Source: Allohahella marinimesophila
Lineage (GTDB): Bacteria; Pseudomonadota; Gammaproteobacteria; Pseudomonadales; Oleiphilaceae
Length of the DNA: 64,000 nt
Direction: 5' to 3'
Assembly: GCF_039538005.1 (NCBI RefSeq)
Contig: NZ_BAABBO010000014.1
Coordinates: 132,535 to 196,534, forward strand
Shown here: positions 8,784 to 17,024 of the stretch, in pieces
Layout: every line of letters starts with the position of its first letter
Numbering within the stretch: the first letter of the stretch is position 1
Notes under the pieces: generated by a model
Databases searched by the model: none
The model's input: the letters and a program-made list of their open reading frames with translations, nothing else
What the model was told of the DNA's origin: nothing
Program-made: the position numbers and the translations under genes

Positions 8784-8993
8784 CGGTTTGAAGATCACTG
8801 ATTCAGATGACTAGAACGGTTATGTTTACCTGAACACTCCAGAAAATCTACGCGCTAGATATTTTTTCTATATTACTCAGCATCTTAACTATGAATTGTA
8901 CACTTCAAAAAAATGATTAGTAAAGTTTACAGTAAAAAATTGTTAATCGAATGGCCTAAACTATACCAAATTGGTCCTATCATGAGGCGGTAA

Positions 8994-9092
8994 ATGGACG
9001 GTAGCAAATCTAAGTTTCACATGGCTATCAGGACGCGTTTCCCACGTCAATTACTGCTGAAGCAGCTACTTTGTGGGCGCTGGTGGTTCTGA
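8994..9092 (+). pseudogene. Possible 5' remnant of a gene cut by the mobile-element terminus
   Basis: A 32-codon frame begins ATG 8994 after GAGGCGG and reads MDGSKSKFHMAIRTRFPRQL before running into the IS21-type terminus at ~9075-9090. The well-placed Shine-Dalgarno and abrupt end at the element boundary suggest a truncated gene. I recognise no family and found no matching 3' part beyond 21182. Confidence 0.3.
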
Positions 9093-9196
9093 CACTTTAT
9101 TCCAGTGGTTCTGACCCACTCGCGCTGGAGGTTCTGAGCCACCCATTCCAGTGATTGTGATCCACTGCGCCGATGATTCTGACCCACCCTTAAAGC
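9085..9196 (+). repeat. IS21-type multi-repeat terminus, left copy
   Basis: About four copies of a ~20-base unit of the form GATTCTGACCCACC occur in tandem (for example 9086-9099, 9103-9119, 9130-9144, 9172-9188). Such repeated units are typical of IS21-family ends, where IstA binds. The reverse complement of 21071-21182 aligns with no gaps; the inner 73 bases differ at only four positions. It lies ~360 bases beyond the istB stop. Confidence 0.75.
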
Positions 9197-9238
9197 GTTA
9201 AACTACCCGCTCTATCCCTTCCTTGCAGGTCGCCGCAA

Positions 9239-9493
9239 TTGATTGAAGAAGGCAGCCAAAATTTCTACGCCGATCTCGCTTGCGTCGATGCCGACGCAAT
9301 GCAGCGCAAAGCCATGCTCATCGTGCGTATCACTGATGTTATTTCTGCCAAGGGACTAGCGCTTGCCCAAGCGTCGGCATTGATGGGCATCGAGGCATTC
9401 TGTTTGGAGTCCTGGCTAAAGGGGCATTTTCGAGATGCCGACGAAACCGTACTACATGCTTGCTTACATCACCTGGAGATACAGCGTCACTGA
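9239..9493 (+). CDS. HTH_37-like XRE antitoxin-type protein, probably degraded
   Basis: 84 residues from a TTG. NFYADLACVDADAMQRKAML followed by ALAQASALMGIE resembles the small XRE antitoxins of the HTH_37 class (FADLG... AELxxKAxL... LTQAEAAxLLGI). The recognition helix is altered (EAFCLESWLKGHF), and the normal N-terminus is missing, so this may be a non-functional remnant. No toxin partner is adjacent. It sits between the element terminus and istB, an odd place for a cargo gene. Confidence 0.45.
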   Translation: MIEEGSQNFYADLACVDADAMQRKAMLIVRITDVISAKGLALAQASALMGIEAFCLESWLKGHFRDADETVLHACLHHLEIQRH

Positions 9494-9500
9494 CTCGGTA

Positions 9501-9544
9501 ATTTTCGCGGGCGCGAAAATGACGAAGGGGCAATGCCCCTTCGT
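9501..9544. terminator. Two adjacent perfect hairpins between convergent genes
   Basis: ATTTTCGCG/CGCGAAAAT (9501-9509 with 9512-9520, loop GG) is followed by ACGAAGGGGC/GCCCCTTCGT (9522-9531 with 9535-9544, loop AAT). They lie between the HTH gene stop (9493) and the istB stop (9555) and could end transcription from both sides. Confidence 0.55.
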
Positions 9545-9554
9545 AGTCTATCGG

Positions 9555-10289
9555 TTATGCCTTGGCAGCCTGTTTGCGCAGAGACTCGCCCTTGAGCCCG
9601 ATACGGTGTGAGCGGTGAACGATGCGATCCAGTATGGCCTCGGCTAACGTGGCGTCGCTGAACATGCTATGCCAGTGTTCAGTAGGGAACTGACTGGTGA
9701 TGATCAGCGAGCCGGTCTGCATGCGCTGATCGACAATATCCAGCAAGGTATACCCCACCGTGGGTTCTACCGGTGCCAGCCCGAAGTCATCTAGGATCAG
9801 CAGGTGGACTTTGCTCAAGGCCGTTCGGTACTTGGGCAGGGAGCCGTCGCCAATGGCGATTTGCAGCTCTTCATAGAGTTTCGAGGCGCTTTTATAGATC
9901 ACCGAGTAGCCCTGTCGGCACGCCTGGCTGCCAAATGCGCAGGCGAGCCAACTTTTGCCTGTGCCGGTGGCTCCAGTCAGCAGCAGGTTCTGTTGCTGAC
10001 CAATCCAGGAGCATCCCGCCAGACCGGCGATCACTTGTTTATCCAGGCCGCGACTGCTGCGGTAATCCACATCTTCCAGGTGCGCGGCATAGCGCAGCTT
10101 CGCCTGCTTCAGTAGGCGAGACAGCTTGCGGTTCTCGCGTTCGCTGAGTTCACGATCCACCATCAGGCCCAAGCGGTCATCAAAGGGCAGTTCCTGCATG
10201 CGCGGTTGCTCAAGTTGGTCGCGGTAGGCCTTGGCCATACCGGACAGTTGTAGTTGCTGGAGCTTGCTTTGGGTCTGCTGGTTCAACAT
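9555..10289 (-). CDS. istB: IS21-family helper ATPase IstB
   Basis: 244 residues. Walker A is GATGTGKSWLACAFG (~residue 106) and Walker B LLILDDFGL (~residue 168). The N-terminal helical region (LSGMAKAYRDQLEQP) is typical of IstB, a DnaC-like AAA+ protein that selects target DNA and activates IstA. It overlaps the istA 3' end by 7 bases, the usual coupled arrangement. Length is normal, so it is likely functional. Confidence 0.96.
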   Translation of the reverse strand: MLNQQTQSKLQQLQLSGMAKAYRDQLEQPRMQELPFDDRLGLMVDRELSERENRKLSRLLKQAKLRYAAHLEDVDYRSSRGLDKQVIAGLAGCSWIGQQQNLLLTGATGTGKSWLACAFGSQACRQGYSVIYKSASKLYEELQIAIGDGSLPKYRTALSKVHLLILDDFGLAPVEPTVGYTLLDIVDQRMQTGSLIITSQFPTEHWHSMFSDATLAEAILDRIVHRSHRIGLKGESLRKQAAKA

Positions 10290-11842
10290 GTCGAGCGTTC
10301 CTTTTCATCGGCAAAGTAATGAGCACCACGCAGGTTTTCGTGAGCGGGTGTCGAGCTGGGTAGGGATTTCAGGCCAGGGCGTTTGTCGGGCTGCTCGCGC
10401 AAGATGGATTGCAGGCTTTTCAGGGCGAAGGTCTTAATGGTCAGCGCATAGGCGCAGGCCTCCTCCAAACGGGCATCGCCATGTAGACGGGCTTCCTTGC
10501 GCAAGGCGCTGGCAGCCTTGTGTCCATTGGCCACATCGGTTCGCTCGGTCAGGTGATAATGCAGATGGCGCAGTAGTGCAGGCCCGACCCGCTCACCCCA
10601 GGCGAGCAATGCAGCGGGCTCACTGTCGGCGTAATACTGGTGGTTCGGCGGCCTGTGCTCCGGCTGCACGCTGATGCCGGAAACATACTGCCGGGCATGG
10701 CTGCTGACGCGTAGATGATTGTGGAAGACCTCCACGACCTCGCCCGTAGCACGCACATCCACTTGCTGCTGTACCAATCGGCTCGGCACGGAATAGTGAT
10801 GATTGTCGTACTCCACCAGGTAGTCGCTGCGCACTCGTACCTTGAAGCGCCAATCGGCATGCTCGTAGGCGTGGATAGGCAGCGGCTGGAGAGCAGACTG
10901 CTCCACCTCGACGAATAGGCTGTGCCGACTGCTGCCAGGCTGGCGTTTGAACGGGCGTTGATTGAATGCCGGCAGCAATTCGAGGATGGCCTGATTGAGT
11001 TCTGCCAAGCTGAAGAAACGGCGGTGGCGCAGGGCTGCCAGCAGCCAGCGTTGAACCAGCTTCACCCCGGCTTCCACTTTGCCTTTGTCTTTGGGTTTGC
11101 GCGGGCGGGCCGGCAGGATGATGGCTTGGTAATGGTGAGCCAGTTGCTGGTAGATCAGGTTGAGTTGGACTTCATCCTTGCCATGCTTGATCACCGCCGC
11201 CTTGAGGTTGTCGGGAACCAGTAGGCGGGGCACACCTGCGAAGAAGTTGAAGGCCTGCACGTGGCAGTGCATCCAGTCTTCAATCCGCTGACTCCACACG
11301 GCGCAGGCGAAGGTGTAGCTGGAGTAGCCCAGCACGCCGACAAAGATTTGTGCCAAGCGCGGCTCCGATTGGCCGTCCAGATAGATCGGCATGGTCTTGC
11401 CGGAGAAGTCCAAAAACAGCTTGTCGCCAGGCAGATGAAGCTGACGCATGGCCAATGGTTGCTGCTGCACAAAGCTGCGATAGCTGGCCGTAAACTGCGA
11501 ATAGGCGATGCCGTCTGGCTCGGTGGCCCGCCATTCACGCCAGAGCAGTTCCAGGGTGACGCTGGGGTTACGCATTTCCGCATGCACCCAGTTCCAGTCG
11601 GGGCAGGCTTTCAAGCGGAATCCGTTGAACGGCTTGATACCTAAGCGCTCATAAAGTTGCTCGTCGCTCCACCCGGCTAATTGATCCACATCGAGATCGA
11701 TGCTTTCCAAGTGGCGGCACAAACGCTTGAGACTGTTGCGCGAAAGCCCAGTGCTATGAGCAATTTCGCGTGTCGATAGACGTGTGCCATAGTGCAGGCG
11801 CACGGCCTCGCGCAGCAGGCGCGGTTCAATCCTGACTCTCAT
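10283..11842 (-). CDS. istA: IS21-family DDE transposase IstA
   Basis: 519 residues. An N-terminal HTH (STREIAHSTGLSRNSLKRL) is followed by the RNase-H-like catalytic core: the first Asp in KLFLDFSGK, the second in LLVPDNLKAAV, and Glu in KGKVEAGVKLVQRW. A C-terminal beta-barrel part follows (YDNHHYSVPSRLV). IstA cuts and joins the element ends, with IstB as regulator. The ATG at 11842 is preceded by AGGAGTATGG. It is full length with no frameshift. Confidence 0.96.
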   Translation of the reverse strand: MRVRIEPRLLREAVRLHYGTRLSTREIAHSTGLSRNSLKRLCRHLESIDLDVDQLAGWSDEQLYERLGIKPFNGFRLKACPDWNWVHAEMRNPSVTLELLWREWRATEPDGIAYSQFTASYRSFVQQQPLAMRQLHLPGDKLFLDFSGKTMPIYLDGQSEPRLAQIFVGVLGYSSYTFACAVWSQRIEDWMHCHVQAFNFFAGVPRLLVPDNLKAAVIKHGKDEVQLNLIYQQLAHHYQAIILPARPRKPKDKGKVEAGVKLVQRWLLAALRHRRFFSLAELNQAILELLPAFNQRPFKRQPGSSRHSLFVEVEQSALQPLPIHAYEHADWRFKVRVRSDYLVEYDNHHYSVPSRLVQQQVDVRATGEVVEVFHNHLRVSSHARQYVSGISVQPEHRPPNHQYYADSEPAALLAWGERVGPALLRHLHYHLTERTDVANGHKAASALRKEARLHGDARLEEACAYALTIKTFALKSLQSILREQPDKRPGLKSLPSSTPAHENLRGAHYFADEKERSTC

Positions 11843-11970
11843 CCATACTCCTTCGTGCCCCGTGGGTGGGGCGCTGAACGGCAGGCAGTACCTGCCCCTC
11901 GGCCTTGACAGCCGATAGAAGGACGCTGAGAATTCACAAGCGTTGAAGGTGCTTATGTCATCTAGAAAAA

Positions 11971-12000
11971 GGCTCGGAGTTGCTGCTCCGGGCCTTTTTT
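11971..12000 (+). terminator. Rho-independent terminator
   Basis: GGCTCGGAG (11971-11979) pairs with CTCCGGGCC (11986-11994), followed by six Ts. It reads on the plus strand but no plus-strand gene ends here. It may be a leftover from a gene displaced by the insertion, or insulate the istA promoter region. Confidence 0.6.
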
Positions 12001-12067
12001 GCGTCCACAGTTTTTGTTGCCCGCATGACCTAATCGATAGCGTGATGTCCTGTAGTTGTTCTGGGCC

Positions 12068-12265
12068 TTAGTGGTCGTCGCTGCCGGATATACCAGCCTG
12101 CGCGGCCAGCCACCGTTCGACCTCCTGCTTGAGGAACAATCGGCGGCGGCCGACGCGAAACGAGGGCGGCATCGGCAAGCCCATGCTCAATCGGTTGCGC
12201 GCCGTATGCTCAGAAATCCTGAGAATCTGGCTCACCTCCATGAGTGTCATCGTCTCCACCGTCAT
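12068..12265 (-). CDS. AlpA-like helix-turn-helix regulator/excisionase
   Basis: 65 residues with the MerR-like fold of AlpA/Xis proteins: TLMEVSQILRISEHTARNRL (HTH), then MPPSFRVGRRRLFLKQEVERWL (wing). AlpA proteins activate integrase genes or act as excisionases on integrative elements. AAGGGG precedes the ATG. It is divergent from the unknown gene at 12345, a pairing suggesting an old integrated element; no integrase is next to it. Confidence 0.75.
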   Translation of the reverse strand: MTVETMTLMEVSQILRISEHTARNRLSMGLPMPPSFRVGRRRLFLKQEVERWLAAQAGISGSDDH

Positions 12266-12344
12266 CCCCTTGCCTGCACTGCAATATCCCGATAGCGCAT
12301 GCTAGGCAGTTGGTGGATGCCCAACTACTAGCCAGACTGGACAC

Positions 12345-13340
12345 TTGATTTTGCCGCTCTACCTAGACGATGAATTTCTCGACTCTTTCGTATACGAGGA
12401 TGTGGCGGTTGCCCTCTGGGCAATCAGGCTGCACGCTGCTGACATAGCTGTTACGCCCGCAATCGCGCTGCGACTGATCCGGCAGTATCTACAGCCCCTG
12501 ATCCCGCCTGAGCATTGCCATGTGCTTTATGGGCAGCGCATAGCGACCTGGAATGGCATCTGGGGAATTTATGCCGATCTGGGGTGCTGTGTTGGTAAGA
12601 GCAATAACCCCCAGCTGTTTGAAGTAATGAAGGCAGTGGAGCTTATCCATCACTACACAACTTGGCCGCCAAGGGAGTACACGTTCCCGACTGTCATTGA
12701 GGTCACCTACTTCCTCAGCATGTGTACTCAACTGAAGATCGCCGTGCAGAGTCATTTGCGCTTGGAAAATGGCCAGCGAGTTGATCCGTTTAGCTTTTGC
12801 ACGTTGTGTTGGCGGCAGCCATTACCAGGAAGAAAACTCTGTGCACACCACTCTCCCAATGTTCCGCTTCAGGATGAGGTCGGAACGCAAGCTGCGGCGG
12901 CACGCTACAAGTCAGGCGTTCGCCAAAGAGAGCGGTTCGATAAGGCGGTAAATCGCATCCTGACCAAGGAAGTGACGGAGTTCCATGAAGGGCTCTTCAC
13001 TCCCGTGGTGCTGTTCCCCGAACAGGGCATTGCGGCCTGGCTGACTGAGCGTCGCCCGCTGTTGTGGCAATTGCTTGATGAGCGGCAGCAGGATCTTAAT
13101 GATGCTAATGCTGTAAACATGCTGCTTGATCTACTGCACAGCCCTGATGGCCTGTCGTCCAAGGCCTATCAAACTTATCGACTGATCAATCTCCACCTGC
13201 AAAAGCATCCGGAGCTAATTTGGCCAATGCTCATACGGGCCGAGGGCTGGCATCGTTGCCGTGTTGAGGTTGGGGGAGGATGGGGCGGAAAACGCCCGCG
13301 TGCAGGGCGTCCCCTGCAGCTCGTCGTTGAGCTGCCATAG
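12345..13340 (+). CDS. Unknown protein with Cys/His zinc-knuckle-like motif
   Basis: 331 residues from TTG 12345; TTG 12351 is an alternative. A mid-protein FCTLCWRQP...KLCAHHSP pattern (C-x2-C-x8-C-x2-H, about residues 152-167) looks metal-binding, and the C-terminus has a GGKRPRAGRP segment similar to AT-hook-like DNA-binding tails. I do not recognise the family. The position next to an AlpA-like regulator suggests an accessory gene of an integrated element, perhaps a replication or regulatory factor; that is inference. Confidence 0.6.
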   Translation: MILPLYLDDEFLDSFVYEDVAVALWAIRLHAADIAVTPAIALRLIRQYLQPLIPPEHCHVLYGQRIATWNGIWGIYADLGCCVGKSNNPQLFEVMKAVELIHHYTTWPPREYTFPTVIEVTYFLSMCTQLKIAVQSHLRLENGQRVDPFSFCTLCWRQPLPGRKLCAHHSPNVPLQDEVGTQAAAARYKSGVRQRERFDKAVNRILTKEVTEFHEGLFTPVVLFPEQGIAAWLTERRPLLWQLLDERQQDLNDANAVNMLLDLLHSPDGLSSKAYQTYRLINLHLQKHPELIWPMLIRAEGWHRCRVEVGGGWGGKRPRAGRPLQLVVELP

Positions 13341-13436
13341 AGGTCTTCTCCGGCTGCCTTGGGCGAAGCGTCGCAGCGACGGATACTTGGTGTGCACGCC
13401 CTGCGTGCAGTCTAGCGAAAGCCTCTTGACTTTAAG

Positions 13437-13448
13437 ATGACTGGTTAT
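13437..13448. promoter_or_regulatory. TetR/NemR-type operator, copy 1 (autoregulatory)
   Basis: ATGACTGGTTAT, a 10/12 match to the palindrome ATGACCGGTCAT, within AAGATGACTGGTTATATTAT. It directly follows TTGACT (13427-13432) and so lies between the -35 and -10 of the tetR promoter, the usual place for a repressor site. Confidence 0.7.
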
Positions 13449-13476
13449 ATTATCGATTCTGTATTAGGAGCAGACC

Positions 13477-14052
13477 ATGGCAAGACATAGCGTACGAGAG
13501 CAGTTGATTGATGCCGGCCTTCAAACCTTGCAGTTGAATGGCTTCAACGGCTGCGCCGTTCAGGACATAACGCAGGCAGCCGGCGTACCCAAAGGGTCGT
13601 TCTACAACCATTTCGAAAGCAAAGAGGCCTTGGCGTTACAGGCCTTGGAGCGTTTCTGGGAAAGCGGTGCTGAGCGCCGAGCACTGCTCAGTGATGTTTC
13701 GTTTGACCCTGTAGAGCGCCTCCAGCGTCATTTCAGAGCCCTTTCCGATGCTGTGACCATTCAGAATTTCCGAAAGGGCTGTCTGATTGGCAACTTCAGC
13801 TCAGAGATGGCTCAGAACGATGAGATTCGCCAACGCCTAGCCTCGATCTACGCATCCTGGAGTCGTGCAGTCGAATCCTGCATCCAAGAAGCTGCGGACA
13901 AGGGGCGCGTCCGGCCGGGCCTAGCGGCCGGGTCTATTGCGAGTTTCTTGCTGAATGCCTGGGAGGGCTCTGTTCTCCGAGCAAAAGTGGAGCAGCGGCG
14001 AGATCCGCTGGATCATTTTGAGCAGGTTGTCTTCGCCAGCCTTTTCAACTGA
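13477..14052 (+). CDS. TetR-family repressor, NemR/AcuR-like
   Basis: 191 residues. The HTH is VQDITQAAGVPKGSFYNHF (28-46). The ligand domain carries RKGCLIGNFSSEMA with Cys102 in the place of the redox-sensing cysteine of NemR-like repressors. NemR and AcuR respond to electrophiles such as quinones, enals or acrylate-type compounds. TAGGAG precedes the ATG. The downstream old yellow enzyme and three shared palindromes support local control by this protein; the inducer is unknown. Confidence 0.88.
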   Translation: MARHSVREQLIDAGLQTLQLNGFNGCAVQDITQAAGVPKGSFYNHFESKEALALQALERFWESGAERRALLSDVSFDPVERLQRHFRALSDAVTIQNFRKGCLIGNFSSEMAQNDEIRQRLASIYASWSRAVESCIQEAADKGRVRPGLAAGSIASFLLNAWEGSVLRAKVEQRRDPLDHFEQVVFASLFN

Positions 14053-14088
14053 CCCTGAGCGCGAAGGAATTATTTAACCCCACTCAAG

Positions 14089-14100
14089 ATGACCGGTCAC
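14089..14100. promoter_or_regulatory. TetR/NemR-type operator, copy 2 (upstream of esterase)
   Basis: ATGACCGGTCAC (11/12 palindromic) within AAGATGACCGGTCACATTGG, between the tetR stop and the esterase start at 14235. It is the same extended sequence as copies 1 and 3. Confidence 0.72.
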
Positions 14101-14234
14101 ATTGGGGTGATTCTCTCACGCAAGAATTGATTGAGTTCTTCGAATTGAGCCAGCACAGCTACTGGCCGGCTCAAGCAATGTCCATGCCCTGCATTTGCAT
14201 TGGGCTAACTGCCTAGAAATAAATGGAGATCTAT

Positions 14235-15176
14235 ATGTCACTCGATCCGCATCTCGCTGGTGTTCTTAAGTCGCTGGCCGCCGCAGGCCGCAAACCGACT
14301 CATGAATGTACGATTGAGGAGGCCAGAGGAGAATATCTCGCACTGACCTACGGTTCCCGCACACCTCAGCAGGTAGTTCCTGTCGGGAGCGTAGAAGACA
14401 CTGAGGTTCCCGGTGGTTCCGGCCAATTGAGGGCTCGGATCTATCGCCCAAGTGACATCGGCCCGAGTCCAACCGTGGTCTTTTTCCACGGAGGTGGTTT
14501 TGTAATCGGGAATTTGGATAGCCACGACAACATGTGCCGTGATATCTGCCGTTCTAGTAACAGTGTGGTGGTGTCGGTAGATTATCGCCTCGCCCCTGAG
14601 CATCCGTTTCCAGCAGCTGTAAAAGATGCAATTGCAGCGACCACCTGGGTGATAGAGCACGCGAGCAAGTTAGGCGGTAGCGACGTCGTTGCAGTCGCTG
14701 GTGATAGTGCTGGAGGAAACTTAGCAACTGTAGTTGCTCAGCACTTTTCGGAGCAGGGTGTCGCGTTGGCAGCCCAATTCCTGATCTATCCGGCTCTAGA
14801 CACATCCGATGCTAGCCATCCCTCCCGGGAAGAGAATGCCAATGGATTCTTTCTTGAGAAGGAAACTCTCGCCTGGTTCATCGCGCAATACACCGGAGAT
14901 CTGAAGGATCACAAGACCCCTCAACTGACACCTATCAATGCGCACAGCTTAGAGGGCTTGCCTCCCGCCCTGATTATTAGTGCCGAGTTCGACCCTCTGC
15001 GTGATGAGGCGGAGGTATACGGCCAAAAGCTCTTGGCGGCTGGGGTTAGCACTGAGGTAGTTAGAGGCGCCGGAATGATTCATGGATTCTTCGACATGGG
15101 GCGCTGGTCGCCCGCTGCGCAGGATCTTATTCAGAAAAGCTGCACTCGCTTTGGCGAAATCATGCGCGGTATCTGA
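14235..15176 (+). CDS. HSL-family (family IV) alpha/beta-hydrolase esterase
   Basis: 313 residues. The oxyanion-hole motif HGGGF is at 85-89, the nucleophile Ser158 in GDSAGG, Asp253 in EFDPLRDE and His283 in GMIHGFF, so the triad is complete. Family IV enzymes cleave short-chain esters or lactones. GGAG sits six bases before ATG 14235, which is better supported than ATG 14223. It is the first gene after an operator and probably starts a transcript with the thioesterase-like gene 190 bases on. Confidence 0.92.
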   Translation: MSLDPHLAGVLKSLAAAGRKPTHECTIEEARGEYLALTYGSRTPQQVVPVGSVEDTEVPGGSGQLRARIYRPSDIGPSPTVVFFHGGGFVIGNLDSHDNMCRDICRSSNSVVVSVDYRLAPEHPFPAAVKDAIAATTWVIEHASKLGGSDVVAVAGDSAGGNLATVVAQHFSEQGVALAAQFLIYPALDTSDASHPSREENANGFFLEKETLAWFIAQYTGDLKDHKTPQLTPINAHSLEGLPPALIISAEFDPLRDEAEVYGQKLLAAGVSTEVVRGAGMIHGFFDMGRWSPAAQDLIQKSCTRFGEIMRGI

Positions 15177-15365
15177 AAGTGGTTCCAGCTGCATTGTGTT
15201 CGTTGAGCATAGGACTGGTGCAGCTGGACTTCGAATAACAAAACGTGAGCATGAGTCCAGCCAGGTCGAGCGAATAGTCGATAGTGCTAGATAAATCTTT
15301 GGTACTTCGTTTGTCTATGGTGGTGGATTTCTTGATTCTTCAAGGTGTGTGCAAAGGGTCAGATA

Positions 15366-16205
15366 ATGTCCGAGGTCAACGATTCAATAATGACAGAGTT
15401 TGGGCAACTGCTTGAAGGGCTCAGAAATGATGGGGATAGCTTCACGATTGAGCTACCTCTCGATTGGTTGCAAGGGCGTACTGCATATGGTGGGCTTTCT
15501 GCTGCGCTTTGTTTAGAGGCGACCACTCGATCTTTTCAGAGCCTGCCCCCTCTCAGATCGGCACACTTCTCGTTCGTGGGGCCTGCCGTAGGCGTTTTGC
15601 GCGTCAAGGCCGATATAGTGCGACAGGGAAAATCAACTGTTTTCACCCGTGCAGAGATCGTGGGCGAAATGGGTGTTGCCGCCCACGCCAGCTTTTGCTT
15701 TGGCATGTCGCGAGCAGCAGAGTACAGCTATCTCAGTGTGCCCATGCCTGCTGCGTTAGAGCCTGAAAATTACCCCGAATATTTTATCTGGGATAATAGG
15801 CCTAATTTCATGCGCCATTTCGAAGGGAAACTTGTGGCAGGCGCACGCCCTAATACAGCGGCGGCACAACCTGAAATGACTGTCTGGTTGCGTCATCGTG
15901 ATCAAAATGTCGACGGTGGGCTTGTGGCATTGCTGGCGCTTGCAGATGCATTGCCTCCGGCCGTATTTGTCCTGTTTCAGGAGCCTGTTCCAATCAGCAC
16001 CGTCACCTGGTCTGTCGACTTCATCGATGAGGCTCCCGTAAATGCGGAGGGTTGGTGGCTAGTCAAGTCTGCGGCGGAAAGTGCGTGCAACGGCTTCTCC
16101 ACCCAGAACATTACGATATGGGCTCCGGACGGGCGCCCAGCACTTTCTGCCCGGCAGAATGTTGCTGTCTTCGGGGAGCCATCGCTCATTGAAAAATGGG
16201 CATGA
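15366..16205 (+). CDS. TesB-like acyl-CoA thioesterase-family protein (double hotdog)
   Basis: About 279 residues from ATG 15366, which has AAGGG upstream; the GTG at 15345 is less likely. LQGRTAYGGLSAALCLEAT is the characteristic opening of the tandem hotdog thioesterase family, and the C-terminal half has ISTVTWSVDFIDEAP. The expected reaction is hydrolysis of an acyl-CoA; substrate unknown. It fits with the acyl-CoA ligase in the same cluster. A strong terminator follows. Confidence 0.82.
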   Translation: MSEVNDSIMTEFGQLLEGLRNDGDSFTIELPLDWLQGRTAYGGLSAALCLEATTRSFQSLPPLRSAHFSFVGPAVGVLRVKADIVRQGKSTVFTRAEIVGEMGVAAHASFCFGMSRAAEYSYLSVPMPAALEPENYPEYFIWDNRPNFMRHFEGKLVAGARPNTAAAQPEMTVWLRHRDQNVDGGLVALLALADALPPAVFVLFQEPVPISTVTWSVDFIDEAPVNAEGWWLVKSAAESACNGFSTQNITIWAPDGRPALSARQNVAVFGEPSLIEKWA

Positions 16206-16233
16206 CCCAATGCCGAGGCATTGGGAGTTTTTT
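16206..16233 (+). terminator. Rho-independent terminator after the thioesterase gene
   Basis: CCCAATGC (16206-16213) pairs with GCATTGGG (16218-16225), followed by AG and six Ts. It overlaps the end of the gene by virtually nothing, so it ends the esterase-thioesterase transcript. Confidence 0.85.
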
Positions 16234-16282
16234 CCATTCCGAGCTGCTCTCCTCTGCCTCATTCTTCTGCTGCAGCCTTTGG

Positions 16283-16313
16283 CTGGCAGTCCATGCTCCG
16301 TACGGACTGCCAG
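16283..16313. repeat. 10-bp perfect inverted repeat
   Basis: CTGGCAGTCC (16283-16292) and GGACTGCCAG (16304-16313) with an 11-base loop. It lies six bases beyond the stop of the minus-strand reductase and may terminate it, though no T-run follows on that strand. Confidence 0.5.
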
Positions 16314-16318
16314 TAACT

Positions 16319-16966
16319 TTAGTGCCCGACCGAAAAACGAGCTCGCTCATGGGCTGGTTTTTCCAGCTCGTCAACTAGCGCGATGGCGTAGTCCTCGAAG
16401 GAAATCCAGCTTTTCCCCTGATCGTCAATGATGAGCTCGTCACCGCCGAGGCGATACCGGCCAGTACGCTCGCCGAGGTCGATCAGCATCGGCGGGCTCA
16501 CATAGGTCCAATTGATCTCTGATGTTTTCAGGGCCTCAAGAACCTTCATGTGCGAACGGGCAATTGGCACCAGGCTTTTCGGCCAGTATTCGGAGTCGAT
16601 TACCTTTATTCCGGGTGAGAGCCAGAGCGATCCGCACCCACCTACTACGATCAGGCGAGGCGTGCCGGACTGGCGAACAGCCGTCACTATCCGCTCCGAG
16701 ATCCACAGCAACACATCAGTGTCAGCGTCCGGGTCGTTGCGTGGCGCCCCAACTGCGCTGACTACCGCATCGCTGCCGTGGATGATTTCTGCGATGCGGT
16801 TAGCATCGCTTAGATCGTCCTGAACGGGGACCACTGTTTCGGGCCGCTCTTTAGGCAATTTAGCGAGGTCGCGTGCAACGGCCGTGACCTGATGCCCGCG
16901 GCTGATGAGTTCATTGAGAATGGTTTGGCCGGCACGGCCTGTTGCAGCCAATAGCGCGATTTTCAT
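16319..16966 (-). CDS. NAD(P)-binding atypical SDR (NADH-flavin reductase-like)
   Basis: 215 residues. The N-terminal MKIALLAATGRAGQTILNEL carries the GxxGxxG cofactor motif of the NmrA-like/atypical SDR group, with AVVSAVGAP and LIVVGG further on. Members are NAD(P)H-dependent reductases or redox sensors. The ATG at 16966 with AGGAGA is preferred over the far-upstream open frame, which has no homology. It follows the old-yellow-enzyme gene on the same strand by 58 bases, so the two probably share a transcript and reducing-power role. Confidence 0.82.
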   Translation of the reverse strand: MKIALLAATGRAGQTILNELISRGHQVTAVARDLAKLPKERPETVVPVQDDLSDANRIAEIIHGSDAVVSAVGAPRNDPDADTDVLLWISERIVTAVRQSGTPRLIVVGGCGSLWLSPGIKVIDSEYWPKSLVPIARSHMKVLEALKTSEINWTYVSPPMLIDLGERTGRYRLGGDELIIDDQGKSWISFEDYAIALVDELEKPAHERARFSVGH

Positions 16967-17024
16967 GATGTCTCCTGGGAAGGTGAAGTTGGAACCTGCT
17001 CCGCAGCGTTGCGACAGCCAGCTG

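Larger units (their letters stand above)
9555..11842 (-). mobile_element. IS21-family transposition module (istA-istB)
   Basis: The intact istA-istB pair defines the transposition machinery. The istB-side terminus is at 9085-9196. No matching terminus is visible just upstream of istA (11843-12060); the only inverted partner I see is ~9 kb away at 21071-21182. Either the istA-proximal end diverged or was lost, or the functional unit spans about 9.08-21.18 kb. Confidence 0.8.
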
